Source: CANJUD01 sp043750035
GTDB lineage: Bacteria; Bacteroidota; Bacteroidia; UKL13-3
NCBI GenBank assembly: GCA_043750035.1
Contig: JAYVCI010000056.1
Location: 1-30,864, forward strand
Length of the DNA stretch: 30,864 nt
Direction: 5' to 3'
Shown: in pieces, positions 8,367-15,855 of the stretch
Position numbering within the stretch: position 1 is the first letter of the stretch
Layout of the letters: each line of letters begins with the position of its first letter
The notes under the pieces: model-generated
What the model was told of the DNA's origin: nothing
What the model saw: the letters and a program-made list of their open reading frames with translations, nothing else
The model's database searches: none
Program-made: the position numbers and the translations under genes

Positions 8367-8465
8367 GTTTTTAAAAATGGCCGATAATGGGGCGTTCACT
8401 ATGTTAAATTAAATGATTTTTATTTTGAATTTTAGTGTTTCACCACAATTACCTCTGTTAAATAG

Positions 8466-9335
8466 TTATTTTTCATTCAGTATTATAGGTGATTTACCAT
8501 CAGTAATTATTACTTTGGTATTGCTAGATTTTACAAGGTCTCTTGTTATCTCTAAACTTTTTAATTTCAATAGGTTTGGAGTAAGGGTAGAATCTATAGT
8601 TGCCTGTTGTTTTTTTATTGCCACAGCCTCTATAAGCAGTCTTTCCGCTTCCTTTTTTTGTTTTTCAATAGCAAAATCAAGTGTGAGCCGCTGCTTGGTT
8701 ATTTCCAGTTCAGCTTGCTTTTGTTGGGTTTCAAGGTCATAATCGCGGTTTTTCCTTTTTATATCCAAATCAATTTCGGTCTTTTTTGAATTTTCAACCG
8801 CATTCAGCTTAGCTTCTATGGTGGCAACTATTCCAGGAGGCAGGGCAAGGTGTTTGAGCAGGACCAAATCAACTTCAAACCCATAATATCTTATTAGATT
8901 GTTCATATTAAATTTTATCGAATCTTCGAGTTGGTTTTTCACCTCAAGCAGTTCGTTAGATTTGTAATGGGCACCCTCCAGCCTGATAACTTTTGTGAGA
9001 TTATCAACAATAACAATCTCCTTAAATTGCAGTCCAAAATTTGAATAGATGCTTTTGAGGGAATCGGGCAGCAGATGATAGGTGAGGGTGATTTCAGATT
9101 CGATTTCTATTCCTTCATTGGTATGAAAATTAAATTTACCTTCATACTCCTGGATACGGGAATCAAAGATAATTATCTGCCTTCTGAAAGTGGAAGTATG
9201 ATAGTTCCCAGGTGGCAAAATACGTTTTATTTTACCAAGATGGATATCCAGGGCAACTTCACCCGGATTAATAACTGTGCAACTTTGCACCAAAATAAAT
9301 AGTGCAACTAGCGGAGTGATATAATAATTTTTCAT
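8466..9335 (-). CDS. SPFH/Band 7 (prohibitin-like) lipoprotein
   Basis: A 289-residue protein with a lipoprotein signal peptide ending LVQSC (acylated C19), followed by a typical prohibitin-like beginning (INPGEVALDIHLGK, PPGNYH), a Band 7 domain to about residue 190, and a long charged coiled coil (about 190-255, rich in K/E/Q). The C-terminal piece (ITDGKSPIILNEK) resembles the family's usual ending. SPFH proteins form membrane-bound ring or cage scaffolds; most are anchored by a transmembrane helix, whereas here a lipid anchor is predicted, placing it in the periplasm or at the outer membrane. It lies between the RND efflux genes and the NRAMP block with gaps of about 100 bases on each side, so it may be an independent unit. 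Confidence 0.85.
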   Translation of the reverse strand: MKNYYITPLVALFILVQSCTVINPGEVALDIHLGKIKRILPPGNYHTSTFRRQIIIFDSRIQEYEGKFNFHTNEGIEIESEITLTYHLLPDSLKSIYSNFGLQFKEIVIVDNLTKVIRLEGAHYKSNELLEVKNQLEDSIKFNMNNLIRYYGFEVDLVLLKHLALPPGIVATIEAKLNAVENSKKTEIDLDIKRKNRDYDLETQQKQAELEITKQRLTLDFAIEKQKKEAERLLIEAVAIKKQQATIDSTLTPNLLKLKSLEITRDLVKSSNTKVIITDGKSPIILNEK

Positions 9336-9382
9336 TTTAGTTTTAATTAATTGTAATAAAATATAGTTTTTTTTGATTGATT

Positions 9383-9416
9383 GATAGTTTCATATTTAGG
9401 TCAATATTACACTATC
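9383..9416. promoter_or_regulatory. 34-bp symmetrical dyad between CzcB-like and SPFH genes
   Basis: GATAGT (9383-9388) pairs with ACTATC (9411-9416), and inside these ATATT (9392-9396) pairs with AATAT (9403-9407); both interruptions are 3 bases and the centre is 6 bases. It lies 48 bases upstream of the SPFH start and 34 bases after the adaptor stop. It could be an operator or a weak terminator; no T-run follows on the minus strand. Confidence 0.4.
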
Positions 9417-9449
9417 TATTATATGTTTCATTTTAAAAGAGATTATATA

Positions 9450-10811
9450 CTATTGGCAACACGCATCCAAAGTGCCACTCATCTTCAATTGCGATAAGAT
9501 AAAAAATGCACCGGAAGTAACAATTTCAGCTTCGTCCGTTAATATCCCCACAGGCTTTATCTCGGTATAGGCACCATCTGTAATCCCCGTTTTTACTTCC
9601 CTGATTTTAAATTTAAAACCCGCAATTTCAGTTTTGCTTTTGCAGTTTTCGTGTTCCCTACATTCTTTGTGTTTGCAGTTCTTTTTATCTGTGCACTTTT
9701 CGTGGGCCTCACAATCGGGATGCTCCGGACAATCTTCTTCCAGTTCGCATAATTCATGCTCGGTGCAAAGTATATGTTTACCACAACTCATTGTTGCTTC
9801 TTTTACAAATATATATTCTTTGTCATTCTGCTTTACGATAGCACCCACAGGAACACAATTTACCTTAATTCCCGATAATTCTACAATGGCGTTAATATAC
9901 ATGCCTGGCAATAATTCTTTATCTTCATTATCCAAATGGCAATGAATACGCACGCTGCGACTATCATCAAATACACGGCCTATTAAATACACAGTTGCAA
10001 TCAATTCTTTGTCTGGATTATTAGCCAAAGTAAATCGAACTTTCTGGCCCTCTTTTATTTTGCTGATATCATTTTCAAATACCGTTAGTTCGGCGTGCAG
10101 ATGATCGGTATCCACAATTTCAAACATTACATCCTGCGGGGTCACCATTTTCCCGATGTTCACATTTATTTTGGTAACATAGCCATTGATAGGAGATATT
10201 ATAGTAATGATACCCGAAATATTGCCACTTAGTACATTTGATTTATTGATGCCAGCCATTCTTATTTTTTCTTCAAGGGTTTTGTACCTTGCTTGAGATA
10301 TATTAAAATCGCTTTGTGCTTGTTGTAATATTTTTGATGAGTTCACGTTTGCAGTGCTTAATTCCTGTTGGCGTTTTAATTCCTGCTCAGTGAGGTCAAA
10401 TTTGCTTTTCGCTTCTACAAAATCTTGCTGCAATTGTGCAATTTCGGGATGCTCGATAACTGCAATTACTTGCCCTTTTAATACATGCATTCCTTCCAAC
10501 ATAGTAGTTGATTTTAAAAATCCGCCCAGGGGAACACTTATCGAAATTAAGTTTTGTGGAGGGACATCTATTTTGCCATTTACTTTTAATATACTATTCA
10601 GGTTTTTACTTTCTATATATCCTGTTTTAATATCAGAACTTTCAAATTGTTCTTTACTTAGCAATACTTCTTTTGCTTCAGCTTTAGCACAGGTATCTTT
10701 TCCCAATGTGCTGTCTTTCCCCTTGCCGCCTGTGCAAGCTGTAAAGTTAAACATGAGTATTATAATGCTAAAAGTAACAGCACCTGTTGTGATTAATTTT
10801 ATATTTTTCAT
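9450..10811 (-). CDS. RND efflux periplasmic adaptor (CzcB-like) with Cys/His array
   Basis: A 453-residue membrane-fusion protein. It has a lipoprotein signal (FNFTAC, C26), a split biotinyl-lipoyl-like domain (about 85-125 and 205-235), an alpha-helical hairpin (about 125-185) and a beta-barrel domain (about 238-312), then the membrane-proximal domain. The latter is interrupted at about 343-390 by a regular Cys/His array: cysteines at 343, 349, 355, 361, 367, 373, 379, 384 and 390, and histidines at 346, 352, 364, 370, 381 and 387 (units such as CTEHEL, CPEHPD, CEAHEK). It ends in DACCQ. The adaptor links the inner-membrane pump to the outer-membrane channel; the array probably binds soft metal ions in the periplasm. 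It follows the CzcA-like gene by 16 bases and is surely co-transcribed with it. Confidence 0.92.
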   Translation of the reverse strand: MKNIKLITTGAVTFSIIILMFNFTACTGGKGKDSTLGKDTCAKAEAKEVLLSKEQFESSDIKTGYIESKNLNSILKVNGKIDVPPQNLISISVPLGGFLKSTTMLEGMHVLKGQVIAVIEHPEIAQLQQDFVEAKSKFDLTEQELKRQQELSTANVNSSKILQQAQSDFNISQARYKTLEEKIRMAGINKSNVLSGNISGIITIISPINGYVTKINVNIGKMVTPQDVMFEIVDTDHLHAELTVFENDISKIKEGQKVRFTLANNPDKELIATVYLIGRVFDDSRSVRIHCHLDNEDKELLPGMYINAIVELSGIKVNCVPVGAIVKQNDKEYIFVKEATMSCGKHILCTEHELCELEEDCPEHPDCEAHEKCTDKKNCKHKECREHENCKSKTEIAGFKFKIREVKTGITDGAYTEIKPVGILTDEAEIVTSGAFFILSQLKMSGTLDACCQ

Positions 10812-10827
10812 AATATTTTTTATAATG

Positions 10828-13800
10828 TTATTTTATTGTTCCTGATAAAAATTCCAATTCAATTACACTTTTGTTGTAACCCAAAAGCGTGGTTAAATAA
10901 TTTTCTTTAATCTCTTCTACCTGCTGCAGGTTTATTACATGCTGCAAATAAGTGATGTCTCCTTTTTGAAAAGCAATGATACTTTGCTTGGTTATAAGTT
11001 CAGCATTGGGCAAGCCACTTGTTTTATAATACTGCAATGATTTTTGATTCTTTAGATATTGCGAATAAGTTGCCTCTATTTCAGCCAGTGCATTGCTTTG
11101 TGCTTGTTTATATAATAACTCCATATTCTGTTTTGAAAACTCCAGTGCTTTTATTCTTGAATTATAAGGTCTATAAAACAAGGGGATGCTTACACCTGCA
11201 TAAAATCCTTGAAAACGATTGGTGTAATCTGTAAGAGGTAATGTTGCATATATATTATAAGGAACTCCATATAATGTTTGATTAAAATAGCCCAATGTAA
11301 TTTCAGGAAGCAAGGTGTTTTTATATACTTTTTTTTGATTTTCTGCTATCACAATTTGTTGCTTCATATACATTACATAAGGATGCTTGGATGCCAAACC
11401 TGAATCTATTGAAAAATCAAGATTTGCTTCACTTAGAGCAGCTTCATCAAATAAAACAATTGAAGTAACAGTAATAGCTTTTAACCTTGATGATAGAATA
11501 TTCCTGTCATTTTCTATTTGATTAAGGATATTTTCAATTTCTTTACTTCTTGCTTCAGCAGTTGATTTTTCGAGCAGATTGCCTTCACCTGTTTTGTAAC
11601 GCAGTTCCGATGATTTTGCAATAGTCTTATATATACTATCTCTTTTCTGCAATAAAATTTTTCGCTGATTTAAAAACAGCCATTCATAATATATTTGCTT
11701 GATTTGATATACAACTTCTGCTTCGGTTAATTTTTTCTTTATCACATTGCTTTCAACCACAGAGCCTGCCAATTGCGACTTAGCAGCGAAAGTAGTGGGG
11801 AAGGGCAGTGACTGAGAAATAGAAAAGTTGTTGTCCTTTTTTGCAAAACTATTATACTGTCCGTAAGTTAAACTTACATTGGTTTTGCCAATTTCATTGG
11901 ATGTTTTTCTTATGTATTCACTACTTTTAATTTCAGCATCGGCTGCCAGAACAGAGCTGTTGTTTTTTAGCCCTGTTGCAATCCAATTATCTAATGTGGC
12001 ATTTGTTTGTGCATGCAGCTTTGTATTATTCCCCAAACATAAAAGTATGATAATGGTCGGAACAATAATATGCTTAGATTTTATTTTTTCAAACAATATA
12101 TATAAGATGGGCAATACAATTAAAGTTAAAAGCGTGGCACTTAATAGGCCGCCAATTACAACGGTTGCCAAAGGTTTCTGTACTTCAGCCCCTGCACCAT
12201 GTGATAATGCCATGGGCAAAAAGCCCAATGACGCAACTGCTGCGGTCATTATTACAGGGCGTAACCTTGCTTTTGTGCCGGTAAGCACACGTTGTATTAT
12301 ATCTGTCATACCTTCTTTTTTTAATTGGTTAAAATATCCTATTAATACAATTCCATTAAGCACGGCAACACCAAACAAGGCAATAAAACCAACGCCTGCC
12401 GAAATGCTAAATGGCATCCCCCTTATATATAAAGCAAACACGCCACCAATTGCCGAGAGAGGTATAGCGGTAAAGATGAGCAATGATTGTTTGAAAGAAT
12501 TAAATGTAAAAAATAAAAGCATATATATGAGCAACAATGCAACGGGAACTGCTATGGACAAACGCTCTTTTGCTTCCGTCAAGTTTTGAAATTGCCCACC
12601 ATAAGTTATATTATAACCGGGAGGTAATTTTATATCAGTATCTAATTTAGCTTGAATTTCTTTCACCACACTTTCCACATCACGACCTACCACATTAAAT
12701 CCAATCACAATTCTGCGTTTTGTATTGTCGTGCGAAATTTGAGCAGGGCCTTCTTTATATATTACATTGGCAATTTGATTTAAAGGTATTTTCACACCAT
12801 TATCAGCAAGCACATAAAGTTGGCTCACATCATCAATATCCTTCCTGAAGTTTTTATTGAACCTCACCACCAAATCAAATTTCTTTTGGCCTTCCAATAC
12901 CACTCCTGTTACTTCTCCTGCAAATGCAGCCGTGATTATTTTATTTACATCACTTATTTTAATACCATACTGTGCTAATTTATCACGTTTATATATTATA
13001 GTAATTTGTGGCAATCCCCCTACTTTCTCAATTATGGGTGTGCCGACACCTTTTATTTGTGTTATAGATTTTGAAACTTTGTCAGCTTCATTGGCTAATA
13101 CTATCATATCCTCACCATATATTTTAATGGCTACATCTTGTCGCACGCCAGTCATCAATTCATTAAAACGCATTTGAATAGGCTGTGTAATTTCGAAATT
13201 TACACCCACCAATCCATTTTTCAACGCTTCTTCCATTTTCTCCATCATTTCTTCCTTTGATTCTGCACTTGTCCATTCACTTTTATCTTTCATGGCCACC
13301 ATTATATCTGCACCTTCCATGGGCATGGGGTCGGTAGGAATTTCGGCACTACCAATGCGTGTCACTACTTGATTTACTTCAGGAAATTTCGATTTTAAAA
13401 TCTTCTCGGCCTTGGTAGTTGTTTCCGTCATTTGGGTTAAGGATGTACCTTTCATCATGGCAAATTCAATTGCAAAATCACCTTCTTCCAATGTTGGAAT
13501 AAACTCGCCACCCATTTGTAAAAACATATATATACTTACTACAAATAATCCCAATGCTGAAAATATAATTATGGCTTTTCTTTTTAATGACTTTATAATA
13601 ACGGGCATATAAAGTCGTTCGAAGAATGCCATGATTTTATCAGATATATTTCTTTTGTGATGCGTGTTTTTACTTAAAAATAATGCAGATGCCATAGGCA
13701 CATAAGTTAGCGAAAGTATCAATGCACCCAGTATTGCAAAAGCCACTGTTTGTGCCATAGGGCCAAACATTTTACCTTCAATACCCACCAAAGCAAGTAT

Positions 13801-15198
13801 GGGTAAATAAACAATCATTATAATGATTTCGCCAAATGCTGCCGAACTTCTTATTTTGGTGGCAGAAACATATACTTCTTCATCCATTTGTAGCTGCGTT
13901 AATTTCCCGTTCGGAAAACTATTATTGATTCTTCTGCCTGTTATATGGTGAAGTGTCGCCTCTATAATAATGACGGCACCATCCACAATTAAACCAAAAT
14001 CAATTGCACCCAAACTCATAAGGTTTCCCGATACACCAAATAAATTCATCATAGAAATAGCAAACAACATGGCTAATGGAATAACAGATGCCACAACCAA
14101 ACCCGCACGAAGATTTCCCAACAATAATACCAATACAAAAATCACAATCAGGCCTCCTTCAATCAAATTTTTCTCAACAGTACCTATAGCTCTTTTTACC
14201 AATGCCGATCGTTCGATATAGGGATCTATGATAATACCTTCGGGCAATGATTTTTGAATCTCAGCAATTCTTGTTTTTACATTCTCAATTACTTTCGATG
14301 AGTTTTCTCCCTTCAGCATCATGGTAATTCCGGCTACCACTTCGCCTTCGCCATTTCTGGTAATCGCTCCATAGCGTGGTGCACTGCCAAAATTAACCGT
14401 ACCAATATTTTTTATAATAATAGGCATATTATTAATGGTCTTTATTACAATATTTTCAATATCTTCTTTTGAATGAACCATTCCAATGCCTCTAATAAAA
14501 GAAACGTTTGAACCTTTCTCTATATATGCCCCGCCTGTGTTTTCGTTTCCATTATGCAGGGCTTCAAAAACCTCACTAACGGTTATATTCATTGCGTTTA
14601 ACCTATTTGGGTCTAATGAAACTTCATATTGTTTTATTTCGCCACCCCATGCACTTACTTCTGTTATACCTTGCACACCTGCCAATTGCCTGCGTACTAT
14701 CCAGTCTTGTATGGTTCTTAACTCTTGTGGCGAATACTTATTTTCAAACCCTTTTATAGCGTGCAATGTATATTGGTATATTTCACCCAAACCTGTGGTA
14801 ATTGGCCCCATTTCGGGTTTCCCCAAACCGGGTGGGATTTGCCCCTCTGCTTGTTTTATTTTTTCGCCCACCAATTGTCGTGCTAAATAAGTATTTACCT
14901 TGTCTTCAAATACAACAGTTATTACAGATAATCCAAAGCGAGAAATGGAACGTATCTCTTTCACATCGGGTAAATTCGACATGGAAATTTCCAAAGGATT
15001 TGTTATAAAACTTTCTATTTCTTGTGCGGCAACTGTGGGTGCAGTTGTAATAATGGTTACCTGGTTATTTGTAATATCAGGCAATGCATCAATGGGCAGC
15101 TTTTTTAGGGAGTAAGCACCCCATACAATCAAAGCAATGGTAAACAATCCGATCACCAATTTATTTTTGATTGAAAACCCTATAAGTTTATCAAACAT
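10828..15198 (-). CDS. CzcA-type RND heavy-metal pump fused to outer-membrane factor
   Basis: From the ATG at 15198 (MFDKLIGFSIKNK) the protein has 1456 residues; a start further upstream at 15264 would add an unlikely leader. Residues about 1-1045 are a complete HME-family RND transporter: PIDALPDITNNQV near the N-terminus, and in TM4 DFGLIVDGAVIIIE with the two aspartates and the glutamate of proton-relay CzcA-type pumps (about 398-411). Then comes a hydrophobic stretch with a signal-peptide-like cleavage site (LHAQTN, about 1060), and about 395 residues of TolC/CzcC-type outer-membrane factor with repeated helical hairpins. The fused architecture is known from Bacteroidota. It should export Zn, Co, Cd, Ni or Cu from periplasm to outside. 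It is downstream of the DUF6660 gene and upstream of the adaptor gene. Confidence 0.93.
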   Translation of the reverse strand: MFDKLIGFSIKNKLVIGLFTIALIVWGAYSLKKLPIDALPDITNNQVTIITTAPTVAAQEIESFITNPLEISMSNLPDVKEIRSISRFGLSVITVVFEDKVNTYLARQLVGEKIKQAEGQIPPGLGKPEMGPITTGLGEIYQYTLHAIKGFENKYSPQELRTIQDWIVRRQLAGVQGITEVSAWGGEIKQYEVSLDPNRLNAMNITVSEVFEALHNGNENTGGAYIEKGSNVSFIRGIGMVHSKEDIENIVIKTINNMPIIIKNIGTVNFGSAPRYGAITRNGEGEVVAGITMMLKGENSSKVIENVKTRIAEIQKSLPEGIIIDPYIERSALVKRAIGTVEKNLIEGGLIVIFVLVLLLGNLRAGLVVASVIPLAMLFAISMMNLFGVSGNLMSLGAIDFGLIVDGAVIIIEATLHHITGRRINNSFPNGKLTQLQMDEEVYVSATKIRSSAAFGEIIIMIVYLPILALVGIEGKMFGPMAQTVAFAILGALILSLTYVPMASALFLSKNTHHKRNISDKIMAFFERLYMPVIIKSLKRKAIIIFSALGLFVVSIYMFLQMGGEFIPTLEEGDFAIEFAMMKGTSLTQMTETTTKAEKILKSKFPEVNQVVTRIGSAEIPTDPMPMEGADIMVAMKDKSEWTSAESKEEMMEKMEEALKNGLVGVNFEITQPIQMRFNELMTGVRQDVAIKIYGEDMIVLANEADKVSKSITQIKGVGTPIIEKVGGLPQITIIYKRDKLAQYGIKISDVNKIITAAFAGEVTGVVLEGQKKFDLVVRFNKNFRKDIDDVSQLYVLADNGVKIPLNQIANVIYKEGPAQISHDNTKRRIVIGFNVVGRDVESVVKEIQAKLDTDIKLPPGYNITYGGQFQNLTEAKERLSIAVPVALLLIYMLLFFTFNSFKQSLLIFTAIPLSAIGGVFALYIRGMPFSISAGVGFIALFGVAVLNGIVLIGYFNQLKKEGMTDIIQRVLTGTKARLRPVIMTAAVASLGFLPMALSHGAGAEVQKPLATVVIGGLLSATLLTLIVLPILYILFEKIKSKHIIVPTIIILLCLGNNTKLHAQTNATLDNWIATGLKNNSSVLAADAEIKSSEYIRKTSNEIGKTNVSLTYGQYNSFAKKDNNFSISQSLPFPTTFAAKSQLAGSVVESNVIKKKLTEAEVVYQIKQIYYEWLFLNQRKILLQKRDSIYKTIAKSSELRYKTGEGNLLEKSTAEARSKEIENILNQIENDRNILSSRLKAITVTSIVLFDEAALSEANLDFSIDSGLASKHPYVMYMKQQIVIAENQKKVYKNTLLPEITLGYFNQTLYGVPYNIYATLPLTDYTNRFQGFYAGVSIPLFYRPYNSRIKALEFSKQNMELLYKQAQSNALAEIEATYSQYLKNQKSLQYYKTSGLPNAELITKQSIIAFQKGDITYLQHVINLQQVEEIKENYLTTLLGYNKSVIELEFLSGTIK

Positions 15199-15241
15199 AA
15201 TTTTGTTATGATTTAATTTAAAATTAAGTAAATAGTTGAGA

Positions 15242-15257
15242 TTGGCGGAAACGCCAA
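15242..15257. promoter_or_regulatory. Short GC-rich hairpin upstream of the CzcA-like gene
   Basis: TTGGCG and CGCCAA are perfect 6-bp arms around GAAA. The hairpin lies 44 bases before the chosen CzcA start, in its probable leader, so it could affect translation, act as an operator or, with the next dyad, terminate the DUF6660 transcript. Confidence 0.4.
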
Positions 15258-15274
15258 AAAGCATCAATCAATTA

Positions 15275-15295
15275 AGCATGGTTAATACCTATGCT
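15275..15295. promoter_or_regulatory. Imperfect palindrome upstream of the CzcA-like gene
   Basis: AGCATGGT and ACCTATGCT pair as AGCAT/ATGCT and GGT/ACC with one bulged base around TAAT. It lies between the DUF6660 stop and the CzcA start. It could be an operator for a metal-responsive regulator; nothing in the window identifies which one. Confidence 0.35.
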
Positions 15296-15321
15296 ATTAT
15301 AATATAAAATTGAAGCTGTGC

Positions 15322-15645
15322 TTATGAAAGTTTGGGAGGTTGCCAGATATTGGCTGAGAACTGGGAAACAAATTGAAATCCGTAATGCGGAATTTTGTTT
15401 TCTGCTGCTTGGTTTAAAGAAATAGCAACGGCGGGAAATGATTCTACATTAAAACCTTGACAGCCGCAACAGGTACAAATACAAAATGGTGAGCAATGCT
15501 CAATATCTTCATTGTGTTGCGAGTTGTTTGTAGTTGCAGCAATACATTGGTCATCACACTCGTTTTTACAGGTATCGTTATCGCTGCATGGCATGCAGGA
15601 CAATGTTAAGATGTAAATTGAAAATATGAATGCGAAGAGTTTCAT
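15322..15645 (-). CDS. DUF6660-family Cys-rich secreted protein
   Basis: A 107-residue protein with an N-terminal hydrophobic signal (MKLFAFIFSIYILTLSC), an acidic Cys-rich stretch (CSDNDTCKNECDDQC), the family core CSPFCICTCCGC (about 51-62) and the ending IWQPPKLS, which I recognise from DUF6660 proteins found beside CzcCBA/Cus-type efflux genes. The cysteine clusters suggest periplasmic metal or redox sensing, but the function is not known. A TATATTTG (15651-15658 read on the minus strand) sits only 6 bases before the ATG, so the transcript may be almost leaderless if that box is real. It heads the RND efflux operon. Confidence 0.8.
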   Translation of the reverse strand: MKLFAFIFSIYILTLSCMPCSDNDTCKNECDDQCIAATTNNSQHNEDIEHCSPFCICTCCGCQGFNVESFPAVAISLNQAAENKIPHYGFQFVSQFSANIWQPPKLS

Positions 15646-15710
15646 TGGTGCAAATATAGGGTAAAAATATTTTAAATCAGCTAAGTTTAAAACGATGATA
15701 AAATAAGGAT

Positions 15711-15788
15711 TTTAATATCTAAAAGTAAGCCCTACACCCCAGCCCATATCGCTATCATAATGCGATGATAAAGCTATATTTTTTTGTT
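15711..15788 (-). pseudogene. Duplicated 3' tail of the multicopper oxidase gene
   Basis: These 78 bases match 18846-18922, the end of the multicopper oxidase gene, with 4 substitutions and one extra T in a T-run. Read on the minus strand they encode the same ending (ALSSHYDSDMGWGVGLTFRY and stop), with only one residue changed (A to V); the other two substitutions are silent. A stop codon appears just upstream, so no full gene is left. Together with 18846-18922 it brackets the MmeI-like gene. Confidence 0.85.
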
Positions 15789-15855
15789 TGAATAACGGAT
15801 TTAAAAGATTTATATTTGTAAGGTGGAAACATCTGACTGCATTTTTAATATAGGG

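Noticed and set aside
10354..10845. Plus-strand open frame of 163 codons over the adaptor gene
   Set aside because: Antisense to the CzcB-like gene; composition reflects the opposite strand.
11879..12589. Plus-strand open frame of 236 codons inside the RND gene
   Set aside because: It is antisense to well-conserved CzcA coding sequence and has no recognisable domain or start context; a shadow frame.
14805..14860. GC-rich stretch resembling the palindromic repeat
   Set aside because: It encodes the ordinary CzcA motif QIPPGLGKPEMGP and lacks the hairpin and G-rich tail of the repeat.
15199..15267. N-terminal extension of the CzcA-like protein (start at 15264 or 15267)
   Set aside because: The extra 22-23 residues (FGVSANLNYLL...) do not belong to the RND family; the ATG at 15198 gives the normal MFDKLIGF start.
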